A program made the translations under genes and the position numbers. From the NCBI GenBank assembly GCA_021613375.1, contig CM038719.1, forward strand, positions 35,174,247 to 35,238,246: 64,000 bases of DNA. Direction: 5' to 3'. Source of the stretch: Megaleporinus macrocephalus (lineage: Eukaryota; Chordata; Actinopteri; Characiformes; Anostomidae). Positions 45,561 to 57,435 of the stretch are shown piece after piece. Below the pieces are notes generated by a model that did no database searches, was not told the origin of the DNA, and worked only from the letters and a program-made list of their open reading frames with translations. The number at the start of each line of letters is the position of its first letter. Within the stretch, counting starts at the first letter, position 1.

Positions 45561-46081
45561 TATGGTCATTTTAAGAGATTATTTACAAAACCATGTATAC
45601 CTGATGCTATCAGTTTTGGTTATAATGAAGCTTTAATAATAATAAAAGCATATAATGTAGTACACACTTTCATTCAGCTGATAAAGAAGTTATTAATTAA
45701 AATACAGCACTGATATTTCTTGTATATGTGCATTCAAATTGTTCAAATTGCTTAGAAGTTCTTAAACAACACCCCCCATACCAAGTTATTCTAAAATTAT
45801 GTAATGTTTATACTGCTGAAAAGAAACAAACATATTTACTGAAGTGTTTTAAACTATTTATGTTGTGGCATCAGACTTTTGCATATAGGTTTATTTTCCT
45901 AAGTTCATTAACATATGTGTATAAACGTATCATGTTATTGTGTTTGTATAAAAATTATTATTTCTCTATATTGATATTCCTCTACACTTGTACTGATATT
46001 GCTTTTGCAGCTATTCTCCAGTAACCAATATAGTAATTGAAGCACAATTTATCAGTTTTTAGTGTTTCTGTCTCCACTGTA

Positions 46082-46149
46082 GGTTTTTGTAAGGGTGTAA
46101 CTCACTGTGGCCGTAGCCCCCCACAGTAATACACACAGTGACAAAAACA
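46082..46149 (-). other. D segment A6
   Basis: Twelve-bp core 46110-46121 (GGGGGCTACGGC). 12-bp spacers on both sides, nonamers TGTTTTTGT (5') and ACAAAAACC (3'); heptamers TACTGTG and CACAGTG. Paralogue of the D at 27.0 kb; flanking DNA matches too. Confidence 0.9.
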
Positions 46150-46269
46150 ACTTCCTTAACTAAGAAATACTGCGGACTTATTTTCAAAATAATGGTTCAG
46201 TCAGCATGAGGTTCCTGTATTATTTAATGTTTTACTGAATTTTGTGTTAGGATATGTGTATAGTGTAGT

Positions 46270-46404
<135 letters not shown>

Positions 46405-47088
46405 TCTTATTGGCTTATTTTCATCTATAAATCACTCTCTGGCCATTTGCCACCTTACATCTCTTCCTTGATTTCGATAAATAACAATAACTATCAGACT
46501 CGCTCTAGTGGCTGGATCACCTGTCAGGTACCGAGAGTTTTTAGTGAACTGGGAAAATCTGCTTTTAGCTACAGTGCACAGCGAGCTGGAATTCTCTACA
46601 GGAAACTCTGAAGCTCAGCTCGCTGGGATCACTGAACCATTTTAAACTTTTAGTTTCTAATCCCCATCAGAAAGCCTGTGATTGTTTTAAATGAATAAAT
46701 CTCTCTATTAGGATTTTATTTTTATCTTATTATTATTATTATTTATTTTTTTTTTATGTTTGTTTTATTTTATTTTTATTTTAGTTATTTTTTACTATTA
46801 TTATTATCTTTTTATTATTTTTATTATCTATTATTTTTATTATTTTATTATTATTATTATCTTTTTTTATCGTGATTGTTTTATTGAGTATTTTTTATTA
46901 GCATTTCAACTTTTTATTATCTTGGTGTATGTATTTTATGTGTATTTTATATTCTTTTATATTATTTTATAATAATTTTCTAACATTTTTTACATTGTAT
47001 TTTATGCATCTATATTAAATGTTCATTTAAAATTTGTATTTTATTTATTATTTTTGCTCATTTTGCTTTCAATCCCTTTAATTGTATA

Positions 47089-47110
47089 TGGGTTAGGGTT
47101 AGGGTTAGTT
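47089..47110. repeat. Short telomere-like (TTAGGG) run
   Basis: Three GGGTTA units in a row within AT-rich DNA. Confidence 0.8.
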
Positions 47111-47439
47111 ACATAATATAGTTACATTATAAACTATTAGCGTTCCATTCGTTCAGCTCTCTATAGCAGGAATGGCTAAACACAAGATCTTAAAATGACT
47201 TTAATCCAGATTTTATATTTTCAGAGTTGGTAAATCATAACCTTTTCTAGATCATTTCCACTCCCACTTAATCCAGCTTCAGATATTCCTGGTTCCTCAC
47301 TTCTCCTTCTGCAGGAACGTCTTTACAGACATAAAAATCTGACACTTGGATAAGACTGGTCTGCCCTTAAATCTACTTTTAATCAGAAAAATAAAACACA
47401 GAGCTATGTAACCATTTTAGACCATTACTGTAACCAAGC

Positions 47440-48245
47440 TTTCACGAACGGCCTCCTGTTTCCACTGATTCAAGGAGACTTTATTGTCATTCGCATCACA
47501 TGTGGTACATGGGGTGGAACGAAATTGTGGTACCCAAGGACCCAGTTTTACCCAGACAGCAGTACTTAAATAAATAAAATCAACATAAATATATAAAATA
47601 TATGAAAATAAAATAAACAGGAATGGAGAAGGTAGCAGCAGAGTGTATTAAAGTGACTGGTGTCGTTAAAGTGTCAGTGCAGTAAAAGTGTCAGTGCAGT
47701 GGTTCCACTAAGTGGCGTTTAAAAGTCTTACAGCTTCCGGAATGAAGCTGTTCCTCAGTCTGTTCGTTCTACAACGATTACAAGATGACCGATTACATGA
47801 ACGATTACAAGATGACCAACACAAACAGTACAGCAACAGATGAGCTATCGTCTTTGACTTTACATCTACAAGATGGACCAAGAAGGTAGGAGTGTCTAAT
47901 AGAGTGGACAGTGAGTGGACACAGTGTTTAAAAACTCCAACAGCACTGCTGTATCTGATCCACTCACACCAGCACAACACTCACAAACGTACCACCACCA
48001 CGGCAGTGTCACTGTAGTGCTGACAATGTCGCACCACCCAAATACTTTCTGCACTGTGGTGGTCCTTTGGAGGTCCTGATCAATGAAAATCAGAGTGAAA
48101 GGGGGCTAACAAAGTATACAGAGAAACAGATGGACTACAATCTGTAAGTGTAGAACTACAAAGAGCACCTGTATTGTAAACAGAGCTGATATAATAGACA
48201 ATGTATGTAAATACAACAATGTGGCATCAATGTTATGGCTGACAG

Positions 48246-48247
<2 letters not shown>
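47440..48247. mobile_element. Non-autonomous DNA-transposon-like repeat (block A)
   Basis: Non-coding repeat containing CTACAAGATGGACCAAGAAGG and TAGAGTGGACAGTGAGTGGA, shared with copies at 28.48-29.07 and (partial) 9.59-9.79 kb. I know this as a family very common in otophysan fish genomes; the class is not certain. It shows no open reading frame. The neighbouring 46.4-47.4 kb is AT-rich and without genes. Confidence 0.6.

Positions 48248-48313
<66 letters not shown>
48248..48313. repeat. (TA)n microsatellite
   Basis: About 66 bp of pure TA repeats at the edge of a dispersed DNA repeat. Confidence 0.97.
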
Positions 48314-48316
<3 letters not shown>

Positions 48317-48529
48317 ACTTCACTTTTCTCTTTTCAGTTCTTTCAGTTGACGAGCATTTTGTGCAAGCCTCTTGCCTTTCAGGCTCAGTTTCACTTCTTG
48401 TTTGAGGCCATAATAACAGAACAGAGCCATATGTAAACTTTTTTAAAAGACTTTGGCCTCAGCACATGTTTATACTAAATATAGAGAGTATTATTATTCA
48501 GCCTAAAGTCAAAGATATCAGAGTTTAGA

Positions 48530-48650
48530 GGCCGAAGTTATTAGGCTGAAGACAGTACTGTGGATAAAAGAGAGATAGATAAAAGGTGGGACAGTGGACC
48601 ACAAGCTGTTAAACTTGCTGTTGAACTAGTTCTTCTCTGATGTCTAAATT
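48530..48650 (-). pseudogene. Degraded TM1 exon relic
   Basis: The stretch aligns by eye with TM1 exons (GACAGT.CTGT..ATAA.AGAGA and GTGGACCACAAGCTGTT) but carries indels that break the frame and has lost the splice donor context. It lies between D segments at 48.8 and 46.1 kb, with the TM-downstream local repeat just 3' (48.33-48.48), so it marks a lost tau-type unit. The equivalent place in block C (about 29.35 kb) lacks it. Confidence 0.75.
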
Positions 48651-48774
48651 TCACACATAAATTTTATCATACAGTTATCTATTAAATTGTGTATTCGGCA
48701 CAGGTGTTTTAAAGTCACAATTCTGACCATTCAAGCACGATTTATTAGTTTACAGTACTTCATTCTGTGCTACA

Positions 48775-48849
48775 GGTTTTTGTAAGGGCTTATGGCACTG
48801 TGGCCCCAGCCACCCCACGTACACAGTGATGCAGGCAATGACAAAAACA
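48775..48849 (-). other. D segment A5
   Basis: Core 48803-48821 (19 bp, TACGTGGGGTGGCTGGGGC) with CACTGTG/CACAGTG heptamers, 12-bp spacers and good nonamers on both sides. Paralogue of the D at 29.9 kb. Confidence 0.93.
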
Positions 48850-49345
48850 ACTTCTTTAACCACGAAAAACTGCAGCTTTAAATTTAATATAACGGCACAG
48901 TCACTATATGTTCATACTTTATTTTTTATTGTAAGTATCTGTAGGATATGCTCATATCATGTATAGCATAGTGGATAACATCACTCTGTCATTGAATAAA
49001 CACTGTGCTATATCAGTAAAAGCTCTTGGGCATAGATGCCACTTCTACATTTCTATACTTCTGATGAAATAAATATACTTATGAGTAAATAAGAGGAATG
49101 AATAGGAAAAGGCAGAATTAATTACTTTTTTTCTGACATAAACATACAAAAGTATGTATAGACTGCAGGATACACACACTGGGTTACACAAACACTGACC
49201 TGGAATGCAGTGCATGACAATTAACTTATGTTGGGCATAATTATATGCGCAGTAGACCAGGAATATTTTTTCTTCTCTACACAATTATTATATAAATCTT
49301 GCAAAGTTGTGAAATGTTTTACTTGTAGTATAAATAGTTAGTAAG

Positions 49346-49410
49346 ACTTTATGTACAGTAGTGAATCACTGTGGTTCCACCCCACAGTGACACACACCAC
49401 ACCAAAAACA
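49346..49410 (-). other. D segment A4
   Basis: Nine-bp core 49374-49382 (GGGTGGAAC). Both heptamers are good and spacers are 12 bp. The 5' nonamer is TGTTTTTGG, but the 3' nonamer is decayed (ACATAAAGT) compared with its paralogue at 30.5 kb, so joining to J may be weak. Confidence 0.75.
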
Positions 49411-50355
49411 TTCAGCTCCTAATCAGCTTCTCTGAGTCCGTCTCCTTTCTCTGAGCTGGTTTTATATGAATTTTAGCCCAAATATCGGTTTCTAATAATC
49501 AGTCCAAGAGGTTATTATAATATTAAATTGTAATACAGATCTCAGGGAAATGGTTTAGACTAATGAATTCTTTCCTGAAGTGATTCCTGGTGCTTTTTAT
49601 TTCTTTTGAAAATATGTTCACCTTTAGATCCTTTAGTTCTGTACAGTGTGTGTATATATAATGAGATTTTAACATGCTTGTGTCTCAGACTTCAGTATAA
49701 AATTAAACACTTCAGCATGCCAGTTGTGGGATATTATGAGGAAACGCAAAAATATATATTACTTAGTTCTAGAAAGTTAGTTTTAGACATGACAGCATTT
49801 CATAATTAAGATGAAATATCAGTTACCCTATTAAAACAATGCTCGTTTAGCTGGTTACCCTGCATGGCCATGCTGGTTGCAAAACTTAGCCTCCAACGAA
49901 TTATATAATTACAGAATAATCATATAATATATAAAATGTTTTTTTATTTATATTTACACTATGATTACATTATGATTTCAGAATTATAACATAACATTTC
50001 TTAACAAGGACAGGGTTTATTTGTGTTCAGAAACACGATATCTTACTGGTACAGTAAAAAAAAAAAAATTAAATACTTTCAATATTTGATATGGAGGGGG
50101 CGGGGCATGTTCTTAACGCCCCCTGTGTAAAATACTCATGTAAACCTGGAAACCTAAATATTGCATACAGCAGATCTGTATAGATGTTCATTAAAGGAAT
50201 AGCCAATTTCTAGCCAAATACGCACATAATCTGTACATCCACCTGTTTAGTTAAGTCAGTATTGTCCGGCAGAGGTGACCCACCTGGCTCCTGTTGCTCT
50301 CTCTCTTCTTTTAATGAAGCTCATCTGATGAAACGTCTCAAATTCTGAGCTGTGA

Positions 50356-50425
50356 GGTTTTTGTCCACCTGTATATCACTGTGGTCGTAGTAGTTAACAC
50401 AGCCTCATATCACTGCACAAAAACC
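50356..50425 (-). other. D segment A3
   Basis: Core 50384-50397 (TTAACTACTACGAC in gene orientation) between two 12-bp-spacer RSSs with perfect nonamers (GGTTTTTGT / ACAAAAACC). Heptamers: 5' GGCTGTG, 3' CACAGTG. It encodes Tyr-rich sequence (N-Y-Y-D) in one frame. Paralogue of the D at 31.6 kb. Confidence 0.92.
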
Positions 50426-51594
50426 TCCATCAGCACTGCAGTCGTTCCATATTCAGCTTTCTGAGTGAGGAGTGGAATAAAAACGTATCCAGGATCACAC
50501 TGTTTAAATCCAGCTCGGTGTCAACTTGAAGGATCATTTTAAGCAATGATCCATTTCACCTCGCTTCTCCTGCCCTAGAAATGTCTTGATCATAAAAGCC
50601 AACCCCAAACCAAATTCTGTTTAGTTCAATCACACCAGCTTCCAATGGATAGGCTGATCAGATAGATACATCACAGGTGTGTAATCATATTAGACCACTG
50701 CAGCAACTTTCACAAACCACCCCATTACATAATTGCATGCCAGTTATATTTAATCAATTAGTTTATTTGTTTAGTTTTGTTAGGTTATGTTTTTCCAGCT
50801 GTAGAAATGTTTTTTTTTTAATTGTTTATCTTAATTTCTGCTTATTTCCATAATGCTCTATTCCCAAGTTGGGAATCACTGAAACATTAATGCTCCAAAA
50901 AAGCTGAGATGTAAAAGTACTGTTGGTTTTGGTCTCATGCTATTAAAGATATTAACCATTTACTCTGGGTCTGTAGATATATAGAACAGTAATGCATGGA
51001 ATTTAGTTAGAAGAAATGAATAATGTCTTTATCAAATAATTTCTCTTCATCATTTTCTCATAGTGTGTCTAACTAAATAGTGTTATTAATATAAGAAGAT
51101 ATAATACATTTTTATTTTTATTTATACTGGGGAAAGTGATTCAGGTCAGGTCAACTTTGGATAATATAAAGTTTCTTAAAAGTTTATTATTCTTTGAATC
51201 TACTGTCTTCATATAGATGGAACATAAGTATTCATGTGATTCATGCATACAGTATACAGAATAAAGTATGCAATTTTAATGTTTTATTAACTTTTATTTT
51301 ATTCATAAAAACAAAATCATTTTCAAAAAGGTTCACAATCAACCTAAAGAACCATTATACCATGTAAAGAACCAATTAAGAAGTTCTATATAGAAGTCAT
51401 GGTTTCAAATAGAGCCACTCCATTTACTACAGAACGCTTAAGGGATCTTAATAAAAGTATATGCAGTCATGATGATGGTCATATTCCAGATCTCCAAGTG
51501 TACGTACAATATTGTCAATACCATTGTTACACATTCATTTATTTATGTATTTATTTTTTTACTTTTGTGAAGTCCTGTCATTTTACCCTTTTTT

Positions 51595-51770
51595 TCTTTC
51601 ATTTCAGTTCTTTCAGTTGAAATTTAGCAGGTGTGATCCTCTTGCTGTCCAAGCTCTCTTTTAGTTCCTGTTTGTGCTCATAATAGCAGAACAGATCAGT
51701 TTCTAGAAAGACCTTCAGCACCTGGTTTTACTGCATGTAGAGAGAAAAATGAAGAAAAGCTGTTGCTTTT
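51595..51770 (-). repeat. Local repeat downstream of TM exons (copy in block A)
   Basis: This segment (marked by CTTGCTGTCCAAGCTCTC and AATAGCAGAACAGATC) recurs near 10475-10580, 29205-29340, 32140-32310, 41965-42150 and 48325-48480, in most cases about 1 kb downstream of a TM exon. It is therefore a marker of the ancestral C-region 3' flank. Confidence 0.75.
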
Positions 51771-52840
51771 ATTGTTTTTATTTATCCTCACAGTTTAGAG
51801 TATGTTCATTAGAACCAGCTGAGACAAATGCATTGAAACAATTTTATGTAAAAATGAAGAGACGGCTGTTTACGATGTCTACTATGTTTTTTTTATTATG
51901 TAAGAAATCACAAAATGAAAATCATTGTAATATTCATACCTTTAATGTGTTCAGTAGGGGTATTACAGTAGCCTTGGGGCATTACAGTACATATATCTTT
52001 ATTAATGCTCTCTGTGTTTTAAAAGACACATTATATGTGATCCAGTTCAACCAAGCAGCAGTTAATGTATGCAATGTATTATTTAGTATTGAGCAAGCAC
52101 TGATTCAATAATTGAGCAAATCAGAAAAACAAACACCAAACAAGAATAATACTAAAGAGAGAAAGAAACATTTAAGGTTGACCTTTTTAGTAATGAAGGT
52201 AACTGAACATGTGGGTCTTTACTTGAGGACATGTCATTCACAGTAGAGTCACAACAGGTATATAGAAGGTCATTATATTAAGATTAACACACTCTTCTTT
52301 AAGAATTTCTGTAAAATTAAAATATTTGTACACAGAATTATTTGTGGTTTGATGGAAAATGGTTTGATGTGATAGAAACCAGACATCCCAAGCAGTTAAT
52401 GCCCGCTCCCTCAGATACAGTTATTAAATTATATGGTTCTAAATGTGGTGCCTGATGCTTTAGTTTTCAGAAGACTTTTGTCTATTACATATTTTTAAAG
52501 TTCATTCATGGTGGAGGGGTACATGCAAAGGGCTACCCACAAACATTTTATTCTCAATATTTTACCATCATGAAGATATATATATACATATAAAAATTAT
52601 AAATTGAAACTATATACAGTTTCTCAAAAGCTATATCTGTATAGCTGCAGACATCATGAGCCCTGGTTCCTATTCCCACCACAGTCAAGAAATCTGAGAG
52701 TCAAAGCATTCTGAGTGTCTTGACATCTCAATGACTGGATTGTACAGAAAGTCTGAAGCCACACATCCTCCCAGACTATGGTTAGGTAGTTCACTGAGCT
52801 GGATAAGGTCTTTAGCACCAGTCAGTCTGCATTTCACTCA

Positions 52841-52849
52841 TCATTTCAC
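52841..52849 (-). CDS. ight: Ctau1 TM2 exon (coding part)
   Basis: TTACAG acceptor followed by GTG AAA TGA, giving the cytoplasmic tail K-V-K and stop. The ultra-short K-V-K tail is the usual one for surface immunoglobulin. The 3' UTR extends to lower coordinates; its end was not determined. Confidence 0.85.
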   Translation of the reverse strand: MK

Positions 52850-52942
52850 CTGTAAAACACATATTAGACACAAACAATCATGTGATACAGGCTAAGAAAA
52901 CAAACACACAAATAAAAAATCAAGTCTACCAAATATCTGTAC

Positions 52943-53082
52943 CTTGGAGAGGCTGAGGACAGTGCTGTAGATAAGAGAGAAGATGAAGAGTAAGATGAAG
53001 GATGAGGCGGTGGACCACAAGCTGTTGAACTCATCCTCAACTGAAATGTCATTAGAACATTGTACATATGCCTCAAGTTCTC
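52943..53082 (-). CDS. ight: Ctau1 TM1 exon
   Basis: A 140-bp membrane exon between a TTTAG acceptor and a GTACAG donor. It encodes a short acidic extracellular spacer with one cysteine (E-A-Y-V-Q-C-S, V-E-D-E-F) and a hydrophobic segment (F-N-S-L-W-S-T-A-S-S-F-I-L-L-F-I-F-S) ending in L-S-L-S-K. The polar N-S-L-W-S-T-A-S-S face is typical of Ig TM segments that pair with the CD79 signalling chains. It joins in phase from the CH4 internal donor. Confidence 0.92.
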
Positions 53083-54469
53083 CTAAATGCAGAAGAAAAT
53101 AGAGATATACATTTAAAACAGGCTCAAGTTACAAAATAGCAATACATAAAATAGCAAATAAAAAGAAATCATTAACATAATTAGTATACTAATTAAAACA
53201 TAGACCTGAAGTTCCACCAGTAGAGTTAAGACAATTTTTCTATGTAACCGATTAAGATCAAAGTCATTCAGAGTGATATGAAATATTCTGAAATGTTCCT
53301 TTAAGAAGGAGTTGGATATTGTGTTATGCATAATATTACATTTTATGTACTGTGTGCAGTGATAATTGTCTAAATAAGAACCCAAAGTTAACATGAATAA
53401 TGAAAGTTTAAAGAACAGTTCTTAACATGGAAACGTAAAAGCACCATGTCTTGTTTGTTTATAGAGAAGTGAGAAAAAACTAAATGCTTTTAAAGAAATC
53501 TTTTAAATAATTGTTCTAGGAGAAATCATTACATCAGTATTGAACTTTGATATGGTTGTTTAAGGAATTTTGGAAATCTAACGAAGATGGTCTGATGTTC
53601 TCAGACCAATAGACTGACCAGACCTCAACATCACTGAATGTGTTTGGAATTATTTGGATGGTTGGATCCTAAACCCACTTAGAAGAAGCTTTGGAGATGT
53701 GTCTCTGAAAGTGAGTCTGAACAGAAGGGAAGCTGTAATAAAGGCTGCGGTTGCTTTACACTATATGACACTATATTTACTTAATGGCCGTTTTACTAGA
53801 AATTAAAGGAATAAAGCATGCTTACTTATTTTTACTATACATGAAAAATAATATTTCTCCACTTTATTGCATAAACATATGCAACACATTTGGTGTTCTA
53901 ATTCCCTTTTAGAGACATTTGACTGATATCCATGATTGAGGAGTATTTGTTGTTAAATATGGTGCCAATTTATAATCTCAAGCAGTACATTAAAATTAAA
54001 AAGCAATAAAAAGCAATAAGTTGGAGACTCGAAAATCTTGCTGTAACATTTAATCTAAAATAGTTTACATCTATGCAAGCGTACAAAAATGAACATGAGC
54101 AGATCAAAAACAGAGACAGCATAAGACCAACATCCATCCAAGACACATAACATGGAACATGCAGAGGCCAGTGTGTAAATCATACGGAGAGTTCCTCATA
54201 TTTTCATAATTAATCACTATGTGGTTTTGAATAATAACAGCTGAAGTTCAGGATTTTTTTATTTTATTTTATTATTTTAATGTTTGTATCTACACAATGG
54301 CCCACACAGCAGCATAACAGTACAAACAAAAACATTAGATGGGTGAACATAGACGAGAAATCAAGACAAACAGCATCTCAGACCATTCAGGTGAAGTAGA
54401 GGAAGCATTCCAATCAGCCAGATACAGCTGTTAGTGATGCTTCCTGACCATCAGGGTCTGAGAGAACTC
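53083..54469 (-). other. Secreted 3' end and TM intron of tau1
   Basis: Downstream of the CH4 stop, an AATAAA-like cluster lies near 54258-54275 (minus strand) and could serve the secreted mRNA. Otherwise no gene is seen before TM1. The region matches 33.3-34.8 kb of the second unit. Confidence 0.5.
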
Positions 54470-54819
54470 TCAGCGACATGGAGCCACAGGACATGGAGGG
54501 CAGGTGTTTTTACTCTTAGATGTTGTTTTCATTATCGGTGAGCTGTGATTCTCCATGTTGGCGTGCTTGACGGAACAAGTGAAGAGCTCTTGGCTGTTGT
54601 ACTGGTTTCCAGTGACCGTCAGAACGCTTAAAACAGACACGGGGGCTCCGTTTTTGTAGATGGGCTCTGTCATGCTGCCTTCAAATGACTGGCTGCCCTT
54701 TTGCCAGATGACATACACATCCCCGAGACGAGAGCTGTTCACCTCACACACCAGAGAGATTTTCTCATCATCAAGAACAGCTTCCTTAGGTTCATAGATC
54801 CGAACAGAGTATCTCGTAT
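54470..54819 (-). CDS. ight: Ctau1 CH4 exon with secretory tail
   Basis: Last secreted domain. It starts after a CCAG acceptor with D-T-R-Y-S-V-R-I-Y, contains S-L-V-C-E-V-N-S-S, D-V-Y-V-I-W and F-T-C-S-V-K-H-A-N-M, and ends with the cysteine-rich tail T-C-P-P-C-P-V-A-P-C-R and a TGA. An internal donor (A|GTAAAA at 54514/54513, in the codons for S-K-S-K) in phase 1 would splice to TM1 and give the membrane form. The E-V-N-S-S sequence is a possible N-glycosylation site. Confidence 0.9.
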
Positions 54820-55021
54820 CTGGAAAAAATATATAAAAAGCTCAATTTAATAAAACTACTGGTAACTGGAGGAAATACAGCTCTGATAATGCACAATATG
54901 ACCATACAGTAATAATTATGAATGACGAGTAACACATTTCTGATAAACTCAAATAGAAAAAAGAAAGAAACAAACAAACAATCAAACAAAAAAGCGAGTA
55001 AACAAGGGATGGATTGAACAG

Positions 55022-55179
55022 AAGAAGAACATACAAAAAAGGAAAGAAAGAAAGAAAGAAAGAACAGAGGCAAATGAAAGAAAAAATAAAGTAGAAAAAG
55101 AACAGAAGCCAATAAATCAAAGAGAAAAATAAAGAAAGAGAGGAAGAATGAAAGAACCAAAGATAGAAGATGAGAAATA

Positions 55180-55215
<36 letters not shown>

Positions 55216-55274
55216 ATGAAAGAAAGAAATGAATAATAGAAAGACAGAAATAAAAGAGAAGCAAATAAAAGATA

Positions 55275-55307
<33 letters not shown>

Positions 55308-55405
55308 AGCAATGAAATGAAGGAAAAACAGAAATAAAAGAGAAAAGCAAAAAAAGGAAAGATTGAAAGAATAAATAAAAAAATAAAGAAAGAAAGGGAT
55401 AAAAT
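55022..55405. repeat. Polypurine (GAAA)n tract in Ctau1 CH3-CH4 intron
   Basis: About 380 bp of almost pure purine on the plus strand, dominated by GAAA. The corresponding intron of Ctau2 carries a similar but longer tract. No coding content. Confidence 0.95.
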
Positions 55406-55591
55406 TAAGAAAGACACAAGACTCATGGTAAAGGTAGGTGTAAGATGTCTGTGTTGGAAGGAAAAGAAAACTACTCCTTATTTCCTAAAAGGAAAGCATT
55501 GCTTGCAAGTCAATGAAACAGAGAACATATAAAGAATAGAGAACAAGAGGAAAAGAAAGAAACAGCTAGATGTAATGATGGAACACATTAC

Positions 55592-55906
55592 CTCCTTGTT
55601 TAATTCTGATGTCTGCGTGGATTATTTTTTCGTCTCTGGCTGCAGAGCATTTCACTGCTGTACCTGAGAACCAGTCTGATTCACTGAGCGTCAGTGTGCT
55701 AGTCTTCACAAACAGCTGTTCTTCCTGTTTAACCTCAGCTTCAGTAATGTCTGTCTTTTTGACCGGGTTGTCTCCAAATGTCCATGACACTTGGGCTGCT
55801 CTGACCTCCATCTCATTATCTCCACTTACAACACAGTCCAGTTTCGCTTTGTTATGTATAAACAGCTCTCTGACCACAGGTGGAGTGACTGTCACCATGA
55901 ATTTAC
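55592..55906 (-). CDS. ight: Ctau1 CH3 exon
   Basis: C1-set domain of 315 bp, TTTAG acceptor to GTAATG donor. Motifs: T-P-P-V-V-R-E-L-F, first cysteine in L-D-C-V-V-S-G, tryptophan in Q-V-S-W-T-F, D-W-F-S-G and second cysteine in V-K-C-S-A-A. These match the CH3 exon of the mu-type gene and of the cassettes (P-P-x-A-K-E-L-F, V-S-W, W-F-S-G). Open and probably functional. Confidence 0.9.
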
Positions 55907-56078
55907 CTAAATTAACAAATACAAATAGTGCAGCCTTATTAAACATTTATATATTCATGTATTTTACTATGATTACTACACATTTTCTTATTGATTGATT
56001 ATTTATTTATTCATAGTATTACATATGAAATATACAGATATCTTATATACAGAGATCTTATAACCATCTCGACTGTAC

Positions 56079-56357
56079 CTGTGAAAGAGCGCGACCGTGT
56101 ATAGTTCTTGTTCTGATGTAATACGTCACACCTGTACTCCACATTTTTTTTCCAGGAAGCTTCATTAACTTTAAGAAGGCTGCCGGCTGTGTACAAGCCT
56201 GAAGCACTGCGGCTGGCTGGCAAGTTCTGACCAGTAACTTCCCGGCCATCCTCTACCAGCTTTATGGTGAAGTCCTTTGGGAAGAAGTCCTCAATGACAC
56301 ACATGATGGAATTACCATCAGAAACTTTCACCAGATTAACACTTGGTGATTTTTCCT
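56079..56357 (-). CDS. ight: Ctau1 CH2 exon
   Basis: C1-set domain of 279 bp between a TTGCAG acceptor and GTACAG donor, phase 1 at both ends. The first cysteine is in S-I-M-C-V-I-E-D-F-F-P-K and the second in Y-R-C-D-V-L-H. The strand-C tryptophan normally found in Ig domains is replaced by leucine (T-I-K-L-V-E-D-G), as in tau2. It is homologous to the CH2 type of the delta-like cassettes, which keep the tryptophan (T-I-K-W). Confidence 0.88.
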
Positions 56358-57027
56358 CTGCAACAACAAAAACAACAACAACAACCATGTCAACAACAAC
56401 AAAAAACATACACAGTTTAAATTTGTGATAAATAACCAGTGCCTGAATTTACCATATACTATTGAAAAACATAACTCTTCAGGAGTTCTTTAGTGAAAAC
56501 AATGGTTCTATATAGACAAATGTTCTTTTAGATGGAGAATCCTTTTTTTAAGTTTTAGGGGAGCTCAGATATGAGTGAATCAGGAATCTGGTACAGCTTC
56601 AAGCTCTCGTCAAATGACAGGTTTTCTAAGTGAGAAGAAGTTAGCAGACCTTCCAAGCCTAACGCACTTACACTGTTTAATTGTTTAACTGTTAAACACA
56701 TGAGCAATACATATGCAAATCAGCATAAATACATAGTACTATTTACATAGTATGTAAATAAATACAATACAAAGTAGCATGAATATCTTATTGTGAAAGA
56801 ATAGATCATATTTTGTGCTCCAGTTTGAAGAACAAAGTGCAGTTCCAGATTTCTCCTGGACGCCCCAGACATTGTATCATTATATGCAGCAATCTTGATT
56901 TAGCTTAGTGAAGTACTGAGCAGTCAAAGCAGGTATTAGATCAGAACTGTAAATAATACTGGGTTGTTTCCACAAGGAGAAGCTTAGAAAGGGTTAAATA
57001 AACATAATTTTTTATTTATTTATATAC

Positions 57028-57300
57028 CTCGTAAATGAAGGGTCTGGTCGCCCACTTTGCATGTGACCAGCTTGCCGCTCTTCCAGTCAGCCTTCGCCAC
57101 ACTGATGACGCTCACTTTAGTGTACGAGCCATCCCTTGGTATAGCAGCGTACTGATTAAAGTTGGTCATCTTGTTTTTATCGTTTTCTACCCACTCGAAT
57201 GGCAAGTCTGCCAGAAGCCCTGTAGATATGCAGCCCAGCTGGAAATGATCGCCACTGGAGCACTCCAGTACTGGGAGGATCGACACTGACGTTTCCTTTC
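57028..57300 (-). CDS. ight: Ctau1 (IgT/IgZ-type heavy chain 1), CH1 exon
   Basis: First constant exon of a four-domain IgT/IgZ-type heavy chain. It starts after an AAG acceptor, completes the split codon from Jtau1 and ends in phase 1 at GTATAT. The 91-codon domain has the light-chain-pairing cysteine (V-L-E-C-S-S), the first domain cysteine (F-Q-L-G-C), a W in F-E-W-V, the K-A-D-W motif and the second cysteine in V-T-C-K-V-G. Position upstream of the mu-type D-J-C region and its own D-J set identify it as tau/zeta; this isotype name is inferred from architecture, not from a database match. CH1 is about as long as its tau2 paralogue (273 bp each). Confidence 0.88.
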
Positions 57301-57368
57301 CTTAAACACACACACACAGATTAAACTCATCCACATATACCAATATCTTTTTTTCTCTCAAGCCACAA

Positions 57369-57435
<67 letters not shown>

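Noticed and set aside
47089..47110. Telomere or chromosome-fusion signal
   Set aside because: Only about three TTAGGG units; too short to mean more than chance or a short interstitial repeat.
54842..55665. Phe/Ser-rich frames in tau1 intron
   Set aside because: Translation of CTTT repeats in the CH3-CH4 intron.
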